From contig JAPSGP010000055.1 in the NCBI GenBank assembly GCA_031177445.1, positions 1-11,937 on the forward strand: DNA of 11,937 nucleotides, in the 5' to 3' direction. Made by a program: the position numbers and the translations under genes. Below, piece by piece: positions 11,622-11,937 of this stretch. Each line of letters starts with the position of its first letter. Within the stretch, counting starts at the first letter, position 1. Below the pieces are notes generated by a model. It did not search any database and had not been told where the DNA came from. It saw nothing but the letters and a program-made list of their open reading frames with translations. The DNA is from Acidimicrobiia bacterium. Lineage in GTDB: Bacteria > Actinomycetota > Acidimicrobiia > IMCC26256 > JACDBD01.

Positions 11622-11937
11622 GCATCCGCAGCCGGCGCACACGCCGTCATGTCCTGCTCGTCGCGGTCGGCGCGCTCTCGCTCGCCGCATGTGGAGGCGG
11701 TGGTGGCGGTGGCGACTCGAGTTACAAGGAGCCCGCGGGCGAGGCTCAGGAAACGGTCACCGTCAGGGCTGGCAACCTGTTCTTCGATCCCACCGAGCTC
11801 GAGCTCCCTGGCGGCGTGAACGCCATCCGGCTGCGCGGCGAAGGCGGGCGGCACGATCTCGTCTTCGACGACAACAAGGTGCCGGGCTTCAAGGTCGAAG
11901 TCGAGACCAACGGCGAGAGCGACGAGCTCAAGCTCGA
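11618..11937 (+). CDS. Cupredoxin-like lipoprotein (3' end outside window)
   Basis: A frame opens at GTG 11618, overlapping the previous stop (GTGA), and runs off the window end with 106 complete codons. The N-terminus is a clear lipoprotein signal: a basic stretch (IRSRRTRRH), a hydrophobic core (VLLVAVGALSLAAC) and lipobox Cys25, followed by seven Gly. A cupredoxin-like domain begins near 45 (VTVRAGNLFFDPTELELPGG). GGRHDLVFDDNKVPGF (76-91) aligns with GGTHTLLFDDPKFEGF of the preceding protein, so His79 is a likely copper ligand; the Cys, His and Met ligands would lie beyond the edge. The two proteins look like tandem paralogues, this one lipid-anchored outside the membrane. A functional copper site cannot be confirmed from the visible part. 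Confidence 0.82.
   Translation, partial: MSIRSRRTRRHVLLVAVGALSLAACGGGGGGGDSSYKEPAGEAQETVTVRAGNLFFDPTELELPGGVNAIRLRGEGGRHDLVFDDNKVPGFKVEVETNGESDELKL

Noticed and set aside
11618..11660. Twin-arginine (Tat) signal on the last lipoprotein
   Set aside because: The Arg-rich start (SRRTRRH) lacks the S-R-R-x-F-L-K pattern; a general secretory lipoprotein signal with LAAC explains it.
11694..11713. G-rich tract that could form a G-quadruplex
   Set aside because: It encodes the seven-glycine linker after the lipobox Cys and has mostly GG pairs, so only a weak two-layer structure would be possible.

Overview
The window is a GC-rich bacterial chromosome segment with every recognisable gene on the + strand. 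It looks like core genome rather than a mobile or accessory region: I see no transposase, integrase, CRISPR array, tRNA or rRNA. High GC, frequent GTG starts, one-base to four-base gene overlaps and the order dnaJ - rsmE - phoH - ybeY - CBS/CNNM protein - era are typical of Actinobacteria; Mycobacterium carries a similar string (dnaJ2, rsmE, phoH2, ybeY, a CBS protein, era). The fused cytochrome c on oxidase subunit II and the cupredoxins would fit a deep-branching actinobacterium such as an acidimicrobial lineage, but that placement is inference.

Region 1 (1-5391) is a tightly packed protein-quality and RNA/ribosome operon. It holds the 3' part of dnaJ (start outside the window), rsmE (16S rRNA m3U1498 methyltransferase), a PhoH-family ATPase, ybeY (16S rRNA maturation endoribonuclease), a CNNM/CBS/CorC-HlyC membrane protein and era (ribosome-assembly GTPase). 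Each junction is an overlap of 1 or 4 bases or a gap of 3 bases, so translation is probably coupled throughout.

Region 2 (5392-5543) is the only sizeable non-coding gap. It contains a long imperfect hairpin (about 5399-5447) whose arms begin with a T run and end with an A run, a possible promoter with a TAGGCT -10 element at 5488-5493, and a perfect 12-base direct repeat at 5474-5485 and 5533-5544.

Region 3 (5544-11937, continuing off the end) is a caa3-type haem-copper oxidase operon: ctaC/coxB with CuA and a fused cytochrome c, ctaD/coxA, a five-helix ctaE/coxC, a short subunit IV, the caa3 assembly factor CtaG, and then two consecutive cupredoxin genes. The first cupredoxin sits on a three-helix membrane anchor with a long acidic tail. 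The second is a lipoprotein cut off by the window edge; it begins in the last 320 bases. The cupredoxins are the least ordinary part of the window. They could donate electrons to the oxidase or deliver copper to CuA/CuB, and no Sco, Cox11 or haem A synthesis gene is visible here.

Points that stand out: the tandem cupredoxin pair, the two extra C-terminal helices on subunit I matching a subunit III that lacks two, His-rich segments on both sides of that gene boundary, two extra cysteine pairs in subunit II, a Gly-to-Asn change in the YbeY metal motif, and the intergenic hairpin and repeats.
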